From contig JBDSEA010000071.1 in the NCBI GenBank assembly GCA_039920305.1, positions 1 to 12,472 on the forward strand: a DNA stretch of 12,472 bases. Direction: 5' to 3'. The stretch's first letter is position 1. Every line of letters starts with the position of its first letter. The notes below the pieces were generated by a model. It was given only the letters and a program-made list of their open reading frames with translations, made no database searches and was not told the DNA's origin. A program made the position numbers and the translations under genes. The stretch is from DASRAJ01 sp039920305. Lineage in GTDB: Bacteria > Bacteroidota > Bacteroidia > Chitinophagales > UBA10324. This document shows positions 6,321 through 12,472 of this stretch, piece by piece.

Positions 6321-6346
6321 TCAAACAGAATGCCGTTACTGTTTGA
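6321..6346. promoter_or_regulatory. Inverted repeat TCAAACAG-N10-CTGTTTGA upstream of the secreted-protein gene
   Basis: A perfect 8-bp inverted repeat with a 10-bp spacer lies 22 bases upstream of the minus-strand ATG at 6298. The half-site spacing of 18 bp is compatible with a dimeric regulator, and the same sequence could fold as a hairpin in the 5' leader. The regulator is unknown. Confidence 0.35.
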
Positions 6347-6492
6347 GTTAAATACCATGTTATGAGCAGGCGAAGCCAAAAAATCAACCGGGAGAATGTG
6401 AAAATAATTACCCGATTAACCTGAGTGATGGCTAAATTTCAAATTGAATCCGGTTTCAATCAAAACCAATGCATTAGACGTAATATAGCAGC

Positions 6493-6831
6493 ATGAACTG
6501 GATTAATATGGTGCATTTGAAAGAACTGGATGCGATTAAAGAAAAGTCTGCTGAAATCCCGCAGGTAATATTCAAGCACAGCAGTGCATGCGGCACGAGC
6601 CACCACATTAAGGAAATGCTGGATCAGGCAGTGGTTCCCCGTGAAATAGATTTTAACTTTCTCGATTTGCTGGAGTATCGTGATATTTCAGCTGCTATTG
6701 CAATTGAGTTTAAGGTCAAACATGAATCACCCCAGCTACTCCTGATCAGAAAAGGGAAGTGCATTTACCATAAGAGCCATTATGGTATCCGCATGGAACG
6801 CTTGCAAAGCGCTTTGCAGGAAATGGATTAA
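6493..6831 (+). CDS. ytxJ: Monothiol bacilliredoxin, YtxJ/BrxC family
   Basis: A 112-residue thioredoxin-fold protein of the DUF2847/YtxJ family, which removes bacillithiol from mixed disulfides on proteins. Seen in the sequence are VIFKHSSACGTS (25-36) with the active-site Cys33 in a monothiol CxxS arrangement, LDLLEYRDISAAIA (57-70), and KVKHESPQLLLI (74-85) with the expected cis-proline at 80. Then come a glycine turn (KGKCIYHKSHY) and a C-terminal helix. This matches the family's length and motif order. A second cysteine (Cys90) is not in the usual motif. Its presence suggests a bacillithiol-using cell. It is followed 33 bp later by the sigma factor on the same strand, so co-transcription is likely. 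Confidence 0.88.
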   Translation: MNWINMVHLKELDAIKEKSAEIPQVIFKHSSACGTSHHIKEMLDQAVVPREIDFNFLDLLEYRDISAAIAIEFKVKHESPQLLLIRKGKCIYHKSHYGIRMERLQSALQEMD

Positions 6832-6852
6832 GGTATTTTCAATCCATAAACG

Positions 6853-6872
6853 TCTTCCGTTGCAATGGAAGA
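6853..6872. promoter_or_regulatory. 20-bp near-palindrome spanning the sigma-factor start codon
   Basis: TCTTCCGTTGCAATGGAAGA pairs with itself at 9 of 10 positions, the tenth being a G-T wobble. The ATG at 6865 sits in its right half. As RNA it would hide the start codon in a short hairpin, and as DNA it could bind a dimeric regulator. Function is inferred only from position. Confidence 0.4.
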
Positions 6873-7437
6873 TCCATCTGGTTTATCTGTAAACAATAAT
6901 GAGAAAGTCATTGAGGAGGCGTATCATCAGTTTAACAGACCATTATCCTCATTCATCCGCAATAAGGCCGGTAATCCGGAAGATGCTGAAGATATCCTGC
7001 AGGATGTCTGGTTTCAGTTATCAAGACTTGAATCCCCGGAATTGATTGAAGACCTCAGCGGATGGCTTTTTACTATTGCCCGCCATAAGATCATTGATAA
7101 ATCCCGCAGGAAAAAGCCATGGCTGATTGATGATTCCGGTTACGAAAATGCTGATTCCGAAGTGGAATATCCTGCATTGCTGCTTGCAAATGACAGCGAT
7201 CCCGAAACAGAATTTCATAACAAGGCTTTTACTGATGAATTACTAAAGGCACTGGCAGATCTGCCGGAAAATCAAAGATCGGTCTTCATTAAAAATGAAC
7301 TGGAAGGAATTACACTTCAAAAGATAGCAGAGGAAACAGGTGAAAACCTGAAAACAATTATCAGCCGCAAGCACTATGCAATGGTTCGCCTGCGAAACCA
7401 GCTGGGTCATTTCTATGTGGATTACATAAATGACTGA
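6865..7437 (+). CDS. ECF-like RNA polymerase sigma-70 factor
   Basis: A 190-residue sigma factor with only regions 2 and 4. Region 2 spans about 20-84, with AGNPEDAEDILQDVWFQL (35-52) for core binding and DLSGWLFTIARHKIIDKSRR (63-82) for -10 recognition. A longish acidic linker follows (88-117). Region 4 spans about 122-182: LLKALADLPENQRSVFIKNELEG, then the helix-turn-helix ITLQKIAEETGENLKTIISRKHYAMVRLR (149-177). It directs RNA polymerase to an alternative promoter set. No anti-sigma or TonB-receptor gene lies beside it; its neighbours are a bacilliredoxin upstream and a small heat-shock gene downstream, which suggests a redox or protein-stress role (inferred). No clear Shine-Dalgarno precedes the ATG. 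A 14-bp AT-rich palindrome (7436-7449) overlaps its stop. Confidence 0.88.
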   Translation: MEDPSGLSVNNNEKVIEEAYHQFNRPLSSFIRNKAGNPEDAEDILQDVWFQLSRLESPELIEDLSGWLFTIARHKIIDKSRRKKPWLIDDSGYENADSEVEYPALLLANDSDPETEFHNKAFTDELLKALADLPENQRSVFIKNELEGITLQKIAEETGENLKTIISRKHYAMVRLRNQLGHFYVDYIND

Positions 7438-7525
7438 AAAATATTTTTCCAGTTAAAGTAATTATCATGGATGTGCGTCTTCCTTATTATAGACTATACT
7501 AACTTAAACAAAAACTAAAAAAGTC

Positions 7526-7942
7526 ATGCACAGTCGTTTTAATTACGCAGGTTACGGACCTGCATATTCAAGGAAAGATTTTCCGGATTTCCGTCAGGGG
7601 GGCTATCGCCGGCCCAAATACAACGTTCCGGTTAACATTGCTGAAACTGATAACAGCTATGAGGTAATGGTATATGCTACCGGCTTTACTAAAGAGAACA
7701 TAAAGCTTTCTATTGTGGAAGACACACTTTATATTTCCGGAACCCGCACTCTTGAAGAAAAGGATGAACCTGATTTTGTCAAGCAGGAATTTCCGGTTAA
7801 ATCCTTTGAAAGAACCATTGAGCTGAATAAGCAGGTGGATCGCGGAAAAATCAAGGCACGGCAACAAAATGAGGTTTTGATCATCACCCTTCCCAAAACC
7901 CAGGAAGCCAGGCAGCCGGCGCAGGAGATCAGGGTTGATTGA
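7526..7942 (+). CDS. Small heat-shock protein (Hsp20/alpha-crystallin family)
   Basis: A 138-residue ATP-independent holdase that binds unfolding proteins. After a tyrosine/glycine-rich N-terminal arm (1-30), the alpha-crystallin domain runs from about 34 to 124. It contains PVNIAETDNSYEVMVYATGF (35-54), IKLSIVEDTLYISG (59-72), KQEFPVKSFERTIEL (86-100) and the terminal strand KARQQNEVLIITLPK (110-124). The usual A-x-x-x-N-G-V-L signature has Glu in place of Gly (NEVL). The C-terminal EIRV supplies an I-x-V oligomerisation motif. It lies 88 bp downstream of the sigma factor, possibly with its own promoter. It is probably heat or oxidative-stress induced, from family knowledge. Confidence 0.92.
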   Translation: MHSRFNYAGYGPAYSRKDFPDFRQGGYRRPKYNVPVNIAETDNSYEVMVYATGFTKENIKLSIVEDTLYISGTRTLEEKDEPDFVKQEFPVKSFERTIELNKQVDRGKIKARQQNEVLIITLPKTQEARQPAQEIRVD

Positions 7943-8001
7943 AGATCCCCCGAATTTAGTCTCCGGATTAAAACCGCAAGCGTTACAGGGTAAACGAGAT
8001 T

Positions 8002-8021
8002 AAGAGAAATTTGCTCTTTTT
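8002..8021 (+). terminator. Weak terminator-like hairpin after hsp20
   Basis: AAGAG (8002-8006) pairs with CTCTT (8014-8018) around a 7-nt loop, followed by a short T run. It is positioned 60 bases after the hsp20 stop. The stem is only 5 bp, so this is tentative. Confidence 0.35.
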
Positions 8022-8044
8022 CGTCGTGAGTACTTTATTGTCTT

Positions 8045-8064
8045 GCTGTTTTATATAAAACAGC
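8045..8064. repeat. Perfect 20-bp palindrome GCTGTTTTATATAAAACAGC
   Basis: Every position pairs. It is followed by CCCCCTTCTT rather than a T tract, so it is a poor terminator and a plausible operator or protein-binding site. It lies about 200 bases upstream of the glnN start codon. Confidence 0.8.
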
Positions 8065-8112
8065 CCCCTTCTTAGTTCGTATTTGTAAATTAAGTGTAAA
8101 ATGTTTTATGGG

Positions 8113-8135
8113 ATTCTTCTTTATCTTAGAAGAAT
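8113..8135 (+). repeat. Hairpin ATTCTTCT / AGAAGAAT upstream of glnN
   Basis: A perfect 8-bp inverted repeat (8113-8120 with 8128-8135) has a 7-nt loop and is followed by AAAATTATTC. It may be a second protein-binding site or a transcript hairpin if transcription starts upstream of it. Confidence 0.5.
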
Positions 8136-8270
8136 AAAATTATTCACTTTTTTTGGCCTATTTCTCTCCTGTCTTCAGATGTGGAAAAAATTATTTATTT
8201 TTTTCCGGACATTATAATATAATACAACTTTGCGGCGAATAATTTCAGCATAATTTTAAACTCCCTTGAT

Positions 8271-10466
8271 ATGAACACCCTTCGGATACAGTCTTATGAA
8301 AAGCATAAAGCAACTGCTGCCATGGAGCAAAAAACATCGCATCAAAAAATTTCGGACATTTTCGCTGAAAATGTTTTTACCGAGCAAAACATGAAAAGCT
8401 ACCTGAGCGAGGATGCCTTTTTAAGTGTAATGAATGCCAATAAAAACTCAAGCAGAATTGATCGAAAAATTGCCGACCAGGTAGCAAGTGCCATGAAATC
8501 GTGGGCCATGCAAAAAGGAGCTACCCATTTTACACACTGGTTTCAACCCCTTACCGGTGGAACCGCTGAAAAGCATGATGCCTTCTTTCAACTGACCGGA
8601 TCGGGCAGGGGAATAGAGGCATTCGATTCGAATGCACTTGTTCAGCAGGAGCCGGATGCATCCAGCTTTCCCAGTGGCGGCTTACGAAACACCTTCGAAG
8701 CCCGTGGTTATTCAGCATGGGATCCTTCTTCACCCGCCTTTATCATGGAAATCGGAAATGGAAAAACCCTGTGTATTCCTACGGTTTTCATCTCTTATAA
8801 TGGCGATGCCCTCGATTATAAGGCACCGCTGTTGAAATCACTTCATTCAGTAGAAGAAGCAGCACTTGCAGTTTGCCAGTATTTTGACAAGAATGTAACG
8901 AAAGTTATACCCACTCTCGGCTGGGAGCAGGAATATTTTGTGATTGATGAATCTCTTTTCGCCGCCCGGCCTGACCTGATGATGAGCGGACGCACCTTAT
9001 TCGGACATGCGCCGGCGAAAGGTCAGCAGCTTGAAGATCATTATTTCGGCAGCATTCCGGAGCGTGTGTATGCTTTTATGCTCGACTTTGAAACAGAAAG
9101 CTTTAAACTCGGTATTCCTATTAAGACGCGCCACAATGAGGTTGCGCCGTGTCAGTTTGAGTGTGCTCCATATTTTGAGGAAGTGAATGTGGCGGTTGAC
9201 CATAACCAGTTATTGATGGACGTGATGCAACGTGTTGCCCGCAGGCATCATCTCAGGGTGCTGCTTCATGAAAAACCCTTTGCGGGAATCAATGGAAGCG
9301 GAAAGCACTGTAACTGGAGCATGGCTACCGATACCGGTAAAAACCTGCTTTCACCCGGCAGAACTCCAAAGACCAATCTCCAGTTTCTAACCTTTTTTAT
9401 TAATGTAGTTAAAGCCGTAAATGATCATGCTGACCTGATCCGCGCTTCCATTGCAACAGCAAATAATGATCACAGGCTTGGTGCCAATGAAGCGCCGCCG
9501 GCAATCATCAGTGTTTTTATCGGCAGTTATATGACAGAAGTACTCAATGAAATTGAATTGAAGGTGGAGCCGGGAAAATTGACTGAGGAGCGGGAAGGCG
9601 CCTTGCGTATTGACATTCATAACAAGATTCCGGCGCTCATGAAGGATAATACCGACCGCAACCGCACGTCTCCCTTTGCCTTTACCGGAAATAAATTCGA
9701 GGTGCGTGCAGTGGGTTCTTCACAAAACACTTCCGCGACCATGACGGTATTGAATACCATTGTTGCAGACACGCTTTTAGATTTCAAATCCGGCGTTGAT
9801 GCCCTGATTGATGGTGGTAAGAATCGTGAGGTGGCGATTATGGAGGTACTCAGGAAATACATCATTGCCTCTAAAGATATTTGCTTTGAGGGAAATAATT
9901 ATTCAGCAGAATGGGAGCAGGAAGCAGCAAGGAGAGGCCTGGGAAATATCAAGACCACACCCCTTGCTCTGGATGCACTTGTGAAGGACGAGAACATGGA
10001 ATTGTTTGAGCGCAATCACATTTTCACACGCGGAGAGATGCATGCAAGGCACGAAATTGAACTGGAAAATTATATGAAGAAGCTTCAGATAGAGGGACGA
10101 ACCATTGGTGAGCTTGCCATGAATCAAATCATTCCTGCTGCAGTGCAATACCAGAATGAACTGATTAACAACATCCGTGGCTTAAAGGAACTGGGAATGA
10201 ATGGAAAAATGGCTTCTTCACAAAAAAGATTAATTGAAGAGCTCAGTGAGCATATCAACGTAATTGTTGAAAAAGTTGATGAGATGACTGAAGAGCGGAA
10301 AAATGCCAACAATATTGAAGATACGCGTGAAAAAGCATTAGCATATTGCGCCAGGGTTAAGCCGCTGTTTGAGGAAATCCGCTACCATGCTGATAAGCTG
10401 GAACTGATAGTAGATGACAAGATGTGGCCCCTTCCAAAATATCGTGAGCTTCTTTTTATCAGATAA
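8271..10466 (+). CDS. glnN: Glutamine synthetase type III (GlnN)
   Basis: A 731-residue type III glutamine synthetase, joining ammonia to glutamate with ATP in the cytoplasm. The length fits the ~700-730 aa type III family and not type I (~470 aa). Visible motifs are the N-terminal GSIII region with HWFQPLTGGTAEKHD (89-103), AEKHDAFFQL, the metal-binding GWEQEYFVID (217-226), KTRHNEVAPCQFE (285-297) and the nucleotide-site GINGSGKHCNWSM (339-351). Further on are NDHRLGANEAPPAIISVF, with substrate-binding residues, and DRNRTSPFAFTGNKFE. The C-terminal ~170 residues are the helical extension typical of the type. ATG 8271 is used; the structured upstream region suggests nitrogen-dependent control. 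It is a stand-alone unit with a terminator downstream. Confidence 0.97.
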   Translation: MNTLRIQSYEKHKATAAMEQKTSHQKISDIFAENVFTEQNMKSYLSEDAFLSVMNANKNSSRIDRKIADQVASAMKSWAMQKGATHFTHWFQPLTGGTAEKHDAFFQLTGSGRGIEAFDSNALVQQEPDASSFPSGGLRNTFEARGYSAWDPSSPAFIMEIGNGKTLCIPTVFISYNGDALDYKAPLLKSLHSVEEAALAVCQYFDKNVTKVIPTLGWEQEYFVIDESLFAARPDLMMSGRTLFGHAPAKGQQLEDHYFGSIPERVYAFMLDFETESFKLGIPIKTRHNEVAPCQFECAPYFEEVNVAVDHNQLLMDVMQRVARRHHLRVLLHEKPFAGINGSGKHCNWSMATDTGKNLLSPGRTPKTNLQFLTFFINVVKAVNDHADLIRASIATANNDHRLGANEAPPAIISVFIGSYMTEVLNEIELKVEPGKLTEEREGALRIDIHNKIPALMKDNTDRNRTSPFAFTGNKFEVRAVGSSQNTSATMTVLNTIVADTLLDFKSGVDALIDGGKNREVAIMEVLRKYIIASKDICFEGNNYSAEWEQEAARRGLGNIKTTPLALDALVKDENMELFERNHIFTRGEMHARHEIELENYMKKLQIEGRTIGELAMNQIIPAAVQYQNELINNIRGLKELGMNGKMASSQKRLIEELSEHINVIVEKVDEMTEERKNANNIEDTREKALAYCARVKPLFEEIRYHADKLELIVDDKMWPLPKYRELLFIR

Positions 10467-10489
10467 TTATTTATTTGTGCCATGGTTAG

Positions 10490-10525
10490 AAAGCTGCTCA
10501 GTAAATAATTCAGCTTTTTATTTTT
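10490..10525 (+). terminator. Terminator-like hairpin after glnN
   Basis: AAAGCTG (10490-10496) pairs with CAGCTTT (10511-10517) across a 14-nt loop, followed by TTATTTTTC. It lies 24 bases after the glnN stop. The remaining bases to 10737 show only a weak CGGGG/CCCCG hairpin (10651-10673) and no convincing gene. Confidence 0.6.
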
Positions 10526-10737
10526 CTTGTTTCGTAAAATGAAGCCTACAGCGAAGAGCTTCTAAGCAATGATCGGTACCTTCCTATCATCTGGGGCTGG
10601 TGCCGGAATTCCTGAATCCTGAAAAGGTTGTTCTGAACGGATCCAAAGCCCGGGGAAATTCAATCATGCCCCGTAAACCTGAACAATATTTTAACGGTTG
10701 AAAAGTGAGTATTACGGTAATGATGAAAGTAATCAGG

Positions 10738-11211
10738 TTAGGAATTAGTTTTTTCTTCCTCTTTTTTCACGGCAATATCTTCCTTAATCTCTTCAATCAC
10801 GTGCTCAATAGAAGCTGAAGTAACCATCTCACTGTTTTTACCAAGTTGTGCCGAAAGCGTTTCATAGTGAGCGGCTAATCTGCGAAGCTCCTGTTCGGTC
10901 ATGTCCTCCGCCTTTATAAGCCGGTTGCTTGCGTTTTCATGAGAAGCAACAAGCTCATTAAGCTTGATATTTATTACTGTAGCGAATTTATTCTGCATTT
11001 TCTGGATGATGAATAACATAAGAAAGGTGAAAGCAAATACACAATCATTAATAAAGTCGTGCAGTGTGTTGGAGTAAAAAATATCAAGGCCAATCCAGGT
11101 AATGGCGATTAAAAGTGCGATCATAAAAACTACAGAATGCCCAAGTACCGTTGCAATTTTCTGCGTAAGCCACTCAAAGCTTTTTTCAAAAGCTGACAAT
11201 ACTCTTTTCAT
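10738..11211 (-). CDS. Low-affinity iron permease family protein
   Basis: A 157-residue inner-membrane protein resembling PF04120 (low-affinity iron permease). The pattern is a short amphipathic N-terminus (SAFEKSFEWLTQKIATVLGH), a first transmembrane segment about 25-44 (SVVFMIALLIAITWIGLDIF), and a second about 53-71 followed directly by IIQKMQNKFATVINIKLNELV (68-88), the family's most conserved part. Then comes a soluble helix with SNRLIKAEDMTEQELRRLAAHY (95-116). The C-terminal tail is rich in Glu and Lys. Despite the family name, iron transport is shown for few members, so substrate is uncertain. It stands alone and diverges from parA across 169 bp. No Fur-like site was recognised upstream. 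Confidence 0.8.
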   Translation of the reverse strand: MKRVLSAFEKSFEWLTQKIATVLGHSVVFMIALLIAITWIGLDIFYSNTLHDFINDCVFAFTFLMLFIIQKMQNKFATVINIKLNELVASHENASNRLIKAEDMTEQELRRLAAHYETLSAQLGKNSEMVTSASIEHVIEEIKEDIAVKKEEEKTNS

Positions 11212-11346
11212 TTTACCTGATCATTATTTTTTTTAAAAAGACAAAAGACAATCCAAGATTTATGATTGAAACACCTTCCTCCCTGATTGTTGCTTAACTC
11301 TGTGTATAACTTTCAATCCCATAAAAATACCGGATATCGAATATTG

Positions 11347-11354
11347 TACCTTTG
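11347..11354 (+). promoter_or_regulatory. Candidate parA promoter, -7 element TACCTTTG
   Basis: TACCTTTG matches the Bacteroidota consensus TAnnTTTG and lies 26 bases upstream of the parA ATG, implying a leader of about 20 nt. A -33 TTG at the right distance is not seen. Confidence 0.45.
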
Positions 11355-11380
11355 AAAAAATCAAATTTCACCGGGAGAAA

Positions 11381-12196
11381 ATGGGAAAAGTAATCACAGT
11401 TGCGAATCAAAAAGGGGGAGTAGGAAAAACCACCACAGCCATAAATCTCGCTTCTTCTTTTGCGGTTCTTGAGTTCAAAACCCTGCTGATTGATGCGGAT
11501 CCCCAGGCAAATGCTACTTCAGGAATTGGCTTCGATCCCCGCAACATCAGCACAAGCATCTATGAATGCCTGATTGGAGAAGCAGATATTCACGATGCAA
11601 TACTTAAGACCACCACACCTCATCTTTCACTGGTGCCGGCGCATCTTGATCTGGTAGGGGCGGAAATTGAGCTGATCAACCAGCCTGATCGTGAAAAGAT
11701 CATGCAGCATACCATTGACCAGATCCGGGACCAGTTTGATTACATCATCATTGATTGCTCACCCTCCCTGGGCCTGATCACTGTAAATGCGCTGTCTGCT
11801 GCTGATTCAGTGCTTATACCCGTACAATGCGAATATTTTGCCCTCGAAGGGCTAGGCAAGCTGCTGAATACCATCAAAATTGTGCAAAGCCGTTTAAACC
11901 CTGATCTTGAAATTGAAGGGATTTTGCTGACGATGTATGACAGCAGGCTCCGGCTTTCAAACCAGGTAGTGGAAGAAGTAAAGCGTCACTTCGGAGACCT
12001 TTCTTTTGACACCATCATACACCGGAACACCCGGCTCGGTGAGGCGCCCAGCTTTGGCAAGAGCGTGATCATGTATGATGCAGAGAGCAAGGGGGCAATT
12101 AATTACCTTAATCTTGCCAGAGAAATCCTTCACAAGGGCAACGGTAAACAATATCCGATGCCTGAAAAAATTCCCGTAGAAATACATGACGAATAA
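11381..12196 (+). CDS. parA: ParA/Soj chromosome-partitioning ATPase
   Basis: A 271-residue ParA/MinD-superfamily ATPase that, with ParB and parS, segregates the replicated origin. It has the deviant Walker A KGGVGKTTT with signature lysine (11-19), LLIDADPQANAT (35-46), Walker B-like YIIIDCSPSLGLITVNAL (121-138) and PVQCEYFALEGLG (147-159). There is no N-terminal DNA-binding extension, so it is the short chromosomal (Soj) type and not a plasmid P1-type ParA. A GGGAG Shine-Dalgarno (11373-11377) precedes the ATG, one of the clearer ones in the window. parB starts 11 bases before its stop, so the pair is co-translated. No consensus parS site was seen in the window. Confidence 0.95.
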   Translation: MGKVITVANQKGGVGKTTTAINLASSFAVLEFKTLLIDADPQANATSGIGFDPRNISTSIYECLIGEADIHDAILKTTTPHLSLVPAHLDLVGAEIELINQPDREKIMQHTIDQIRDQFDYIIIDCSPSLGLITVNALSAADSVLIPVQCEYFALEGLGKLLNTIKIVQSRLNPDLEIEGILLTMYDSRLRLSNQVVEEVKRHFGDLSFDTIIHRNTRLGEAPSFGKSVIMYDAESKGAINYLNLAREILHKGNGKQYPMPEKIPVEIHDE

Positions 12197-12472
12197 AAAA
12201 CCCGACCTGGGCCAGGGGATACGCGCCCTGCTTCAGGGCATGGATTCCTCCCTGACCAATGAGTCAGCATTGCTCGGCACCTCGAATGCCATTCCACTCA
12301 GCCAGATTGAAGTGAATCCCTTTCAGCCCCGCCATGATTTTAATGAACAGGCATTGATGGAGCTTGCCAGTTCTATTCGCGTACATGGCATTGTTCAGCC
12401 CATTACGGTTCGGAAAATAGGCTCGAGAAAATACCAGCTCATTGCCGGCGAAAGAAGATTGCGTGCAGCAAA
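12186..12472 (+). CDS. parB: ParB partition protein, N-terminal part (cut by window)
   Basis: An open frame of 95 codons runs from ATG 12186 to the end of the window. It begins with the typical ParB/Spo0J lead LGQGIRALL (8-16), which interacts with ParA. A short linker follows, then the CTP-binding/nuclease-like domain: IPLSQIEVNPFQPRHDF (36-52), LASSIRVHGIVQPITVRK (60-77) and box LIAGERRLRAA (85-95) containing the conserved GERR. The helix-turn-helix that reads parS and the C-terminal dimer domain lie beyond the edge. It overlaps parA by 11 bases in another frame, the usual compact arrangement. Confidence 0.93.
   Translation, partial: MTNKKPDLGQGIRALLQGMDSSLTNESALLGTSNAIPLSQIEVNPFQPRHDFNEQALMELASSIRVHGIVQPITVRKIGSRKYQLIAGERRLRAA

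Larger units (their letters stand above)
7943..8270. other. 328-bp non-coding region between hsp20 and glnN
   Basis: No gene is seen here. From left to right it holds a weak terminator-like hairpin (8002-8021), a perfect 20-bp palindrome (8045-8064), an 8-bp-stem hairpin (8113-8135) and a very AT-rich stretch (about 8150-8224). A possible -7 element CAACTTTG follows at 8225-8232, one mismatch from TAnnTTTG and 38 bases before the glnN ATG. The length and structure suggest an upstream control region for glnN. Confidence 0.6.

Noticed and set aside
7436..7449. GAAAAATATTTTTC palindrome at the sigma-factor stop as a terminator
   Set aside because: The stem is almost entirely A-T and has no following T tract, so it is unlikely to terminate transcription effectively.
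9617..9865. Long antisense frames inside glnN, pckA, rsmE and other genes
   Set aside because: They lie opposite strongly conserved coding sequence, contain no family motifs and have no ribosome or promoter signals; they are shadows of the real genes.
10581..10702. An open stretch of about 39 codons after glnN (LGLVPEFLNPEKVVLNG..., ending near 10701)
   Set aside because: It has no start codon or ribosome site at a sensible position and no recognisable motif, and it lies just after a terminator-like hairpin; it is within chance expectation.
11301..11309. TGTGTATAA, one mismatch from the DnaA box TGTGGATAA, just upstream of parA
   Set aside because: A single imperfect copy with no cluster or AT-rich unwinding region; it does not support a replication origin here.
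11212..12472. A parS site near parA/parB
   Set aside because: No sequence close to TGTTTCACGTGAAACA was found on either strand. GATTGAAACACC near 11262 shares only one half-site and is not palindromic.
1..12472. CRISPR arrays, tRNA or rRNA genes
   Set aside because: No regularly spaced direct repeats and no tRNA- or rRNA-like sequence were recognised on either strand.

Overview
The window looks like a chromosomal segment of a Bacteroidota bacterium, probably of the Chitinophagales/Sphingobacteriia type. Lineage indicators are a type III glutamine synthetase (glnN), an ATP-type PEP carboxykinase, a YtxJ-type bacilliredoxin, a secreted protein with a T9SS-like C-terminal domain, weak Shine-Dalgarno signals, and -7 elements of the TAnnTTTG form upstream of pckA and parA. 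The species cannot be named from this sequence alone.

Left end (1-1800, all minus strand): an AT-rich accessory patch. Reading leftwards from 1046 there is an ADP-ribosyltransferase-like toxin candidate, a 79-aa antitoxin candidate and a SecB-like chaperone that runs off the window. The spacings are 6 bp and a 10-bp overlap. The gene order matches toxin-antitoxin-chaperone (TAC) modules. A textbook intrinsic terminator lies inside the last codons of the antitoxin candidate, just before the chaperone start. Behind the module is debris: a C-terminal scrap of an IS1-like transposase, a terminator-like hairpin, and a vapBC pair whose VapC is broken by a deletion/frameshift and an early stop.

1811-5031 (minus strand): housekeeping genes. 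rsmE (16S rRNA m3U1498 methyltransferase) is followed 16 bp later by a DUF4159 protein, whose signal-peptide region contains a heptamer tandem repeat. pckA (gluconeogenic PEPCK) lies upstream.

5161-7942: a small YtxH-like membrane protein (plus) converges with a secreted T9SS-type protein (minus) on a strong shared terminator. A plus-strand stress-type group follows: YtxJ bacilliredoxin, an ECF-like sigma factor with no visible anti-sigma gene, and a small heat-shock protein. A 20-bp near-palindrome straddles the sigma-factor start codon.

7943-12472: a 328-bp non-coding leader with a perfect 20-bp palindrome precedes glnN (plus). A low-affinity iron permease-family protein (minus) is next. 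It diverges from the chromosome-partition genes parA and parB, which overlap by 11 bp; parB is cut by the window edge.

The best candidate for something undescribed is the left-edge module: an ART-like toxin, a small antitoxin and SecB, with a terminator embedded in the antitoxin tail. Its assignment rests on remembered family motifs and layout, and homology searches are needed to settle it.
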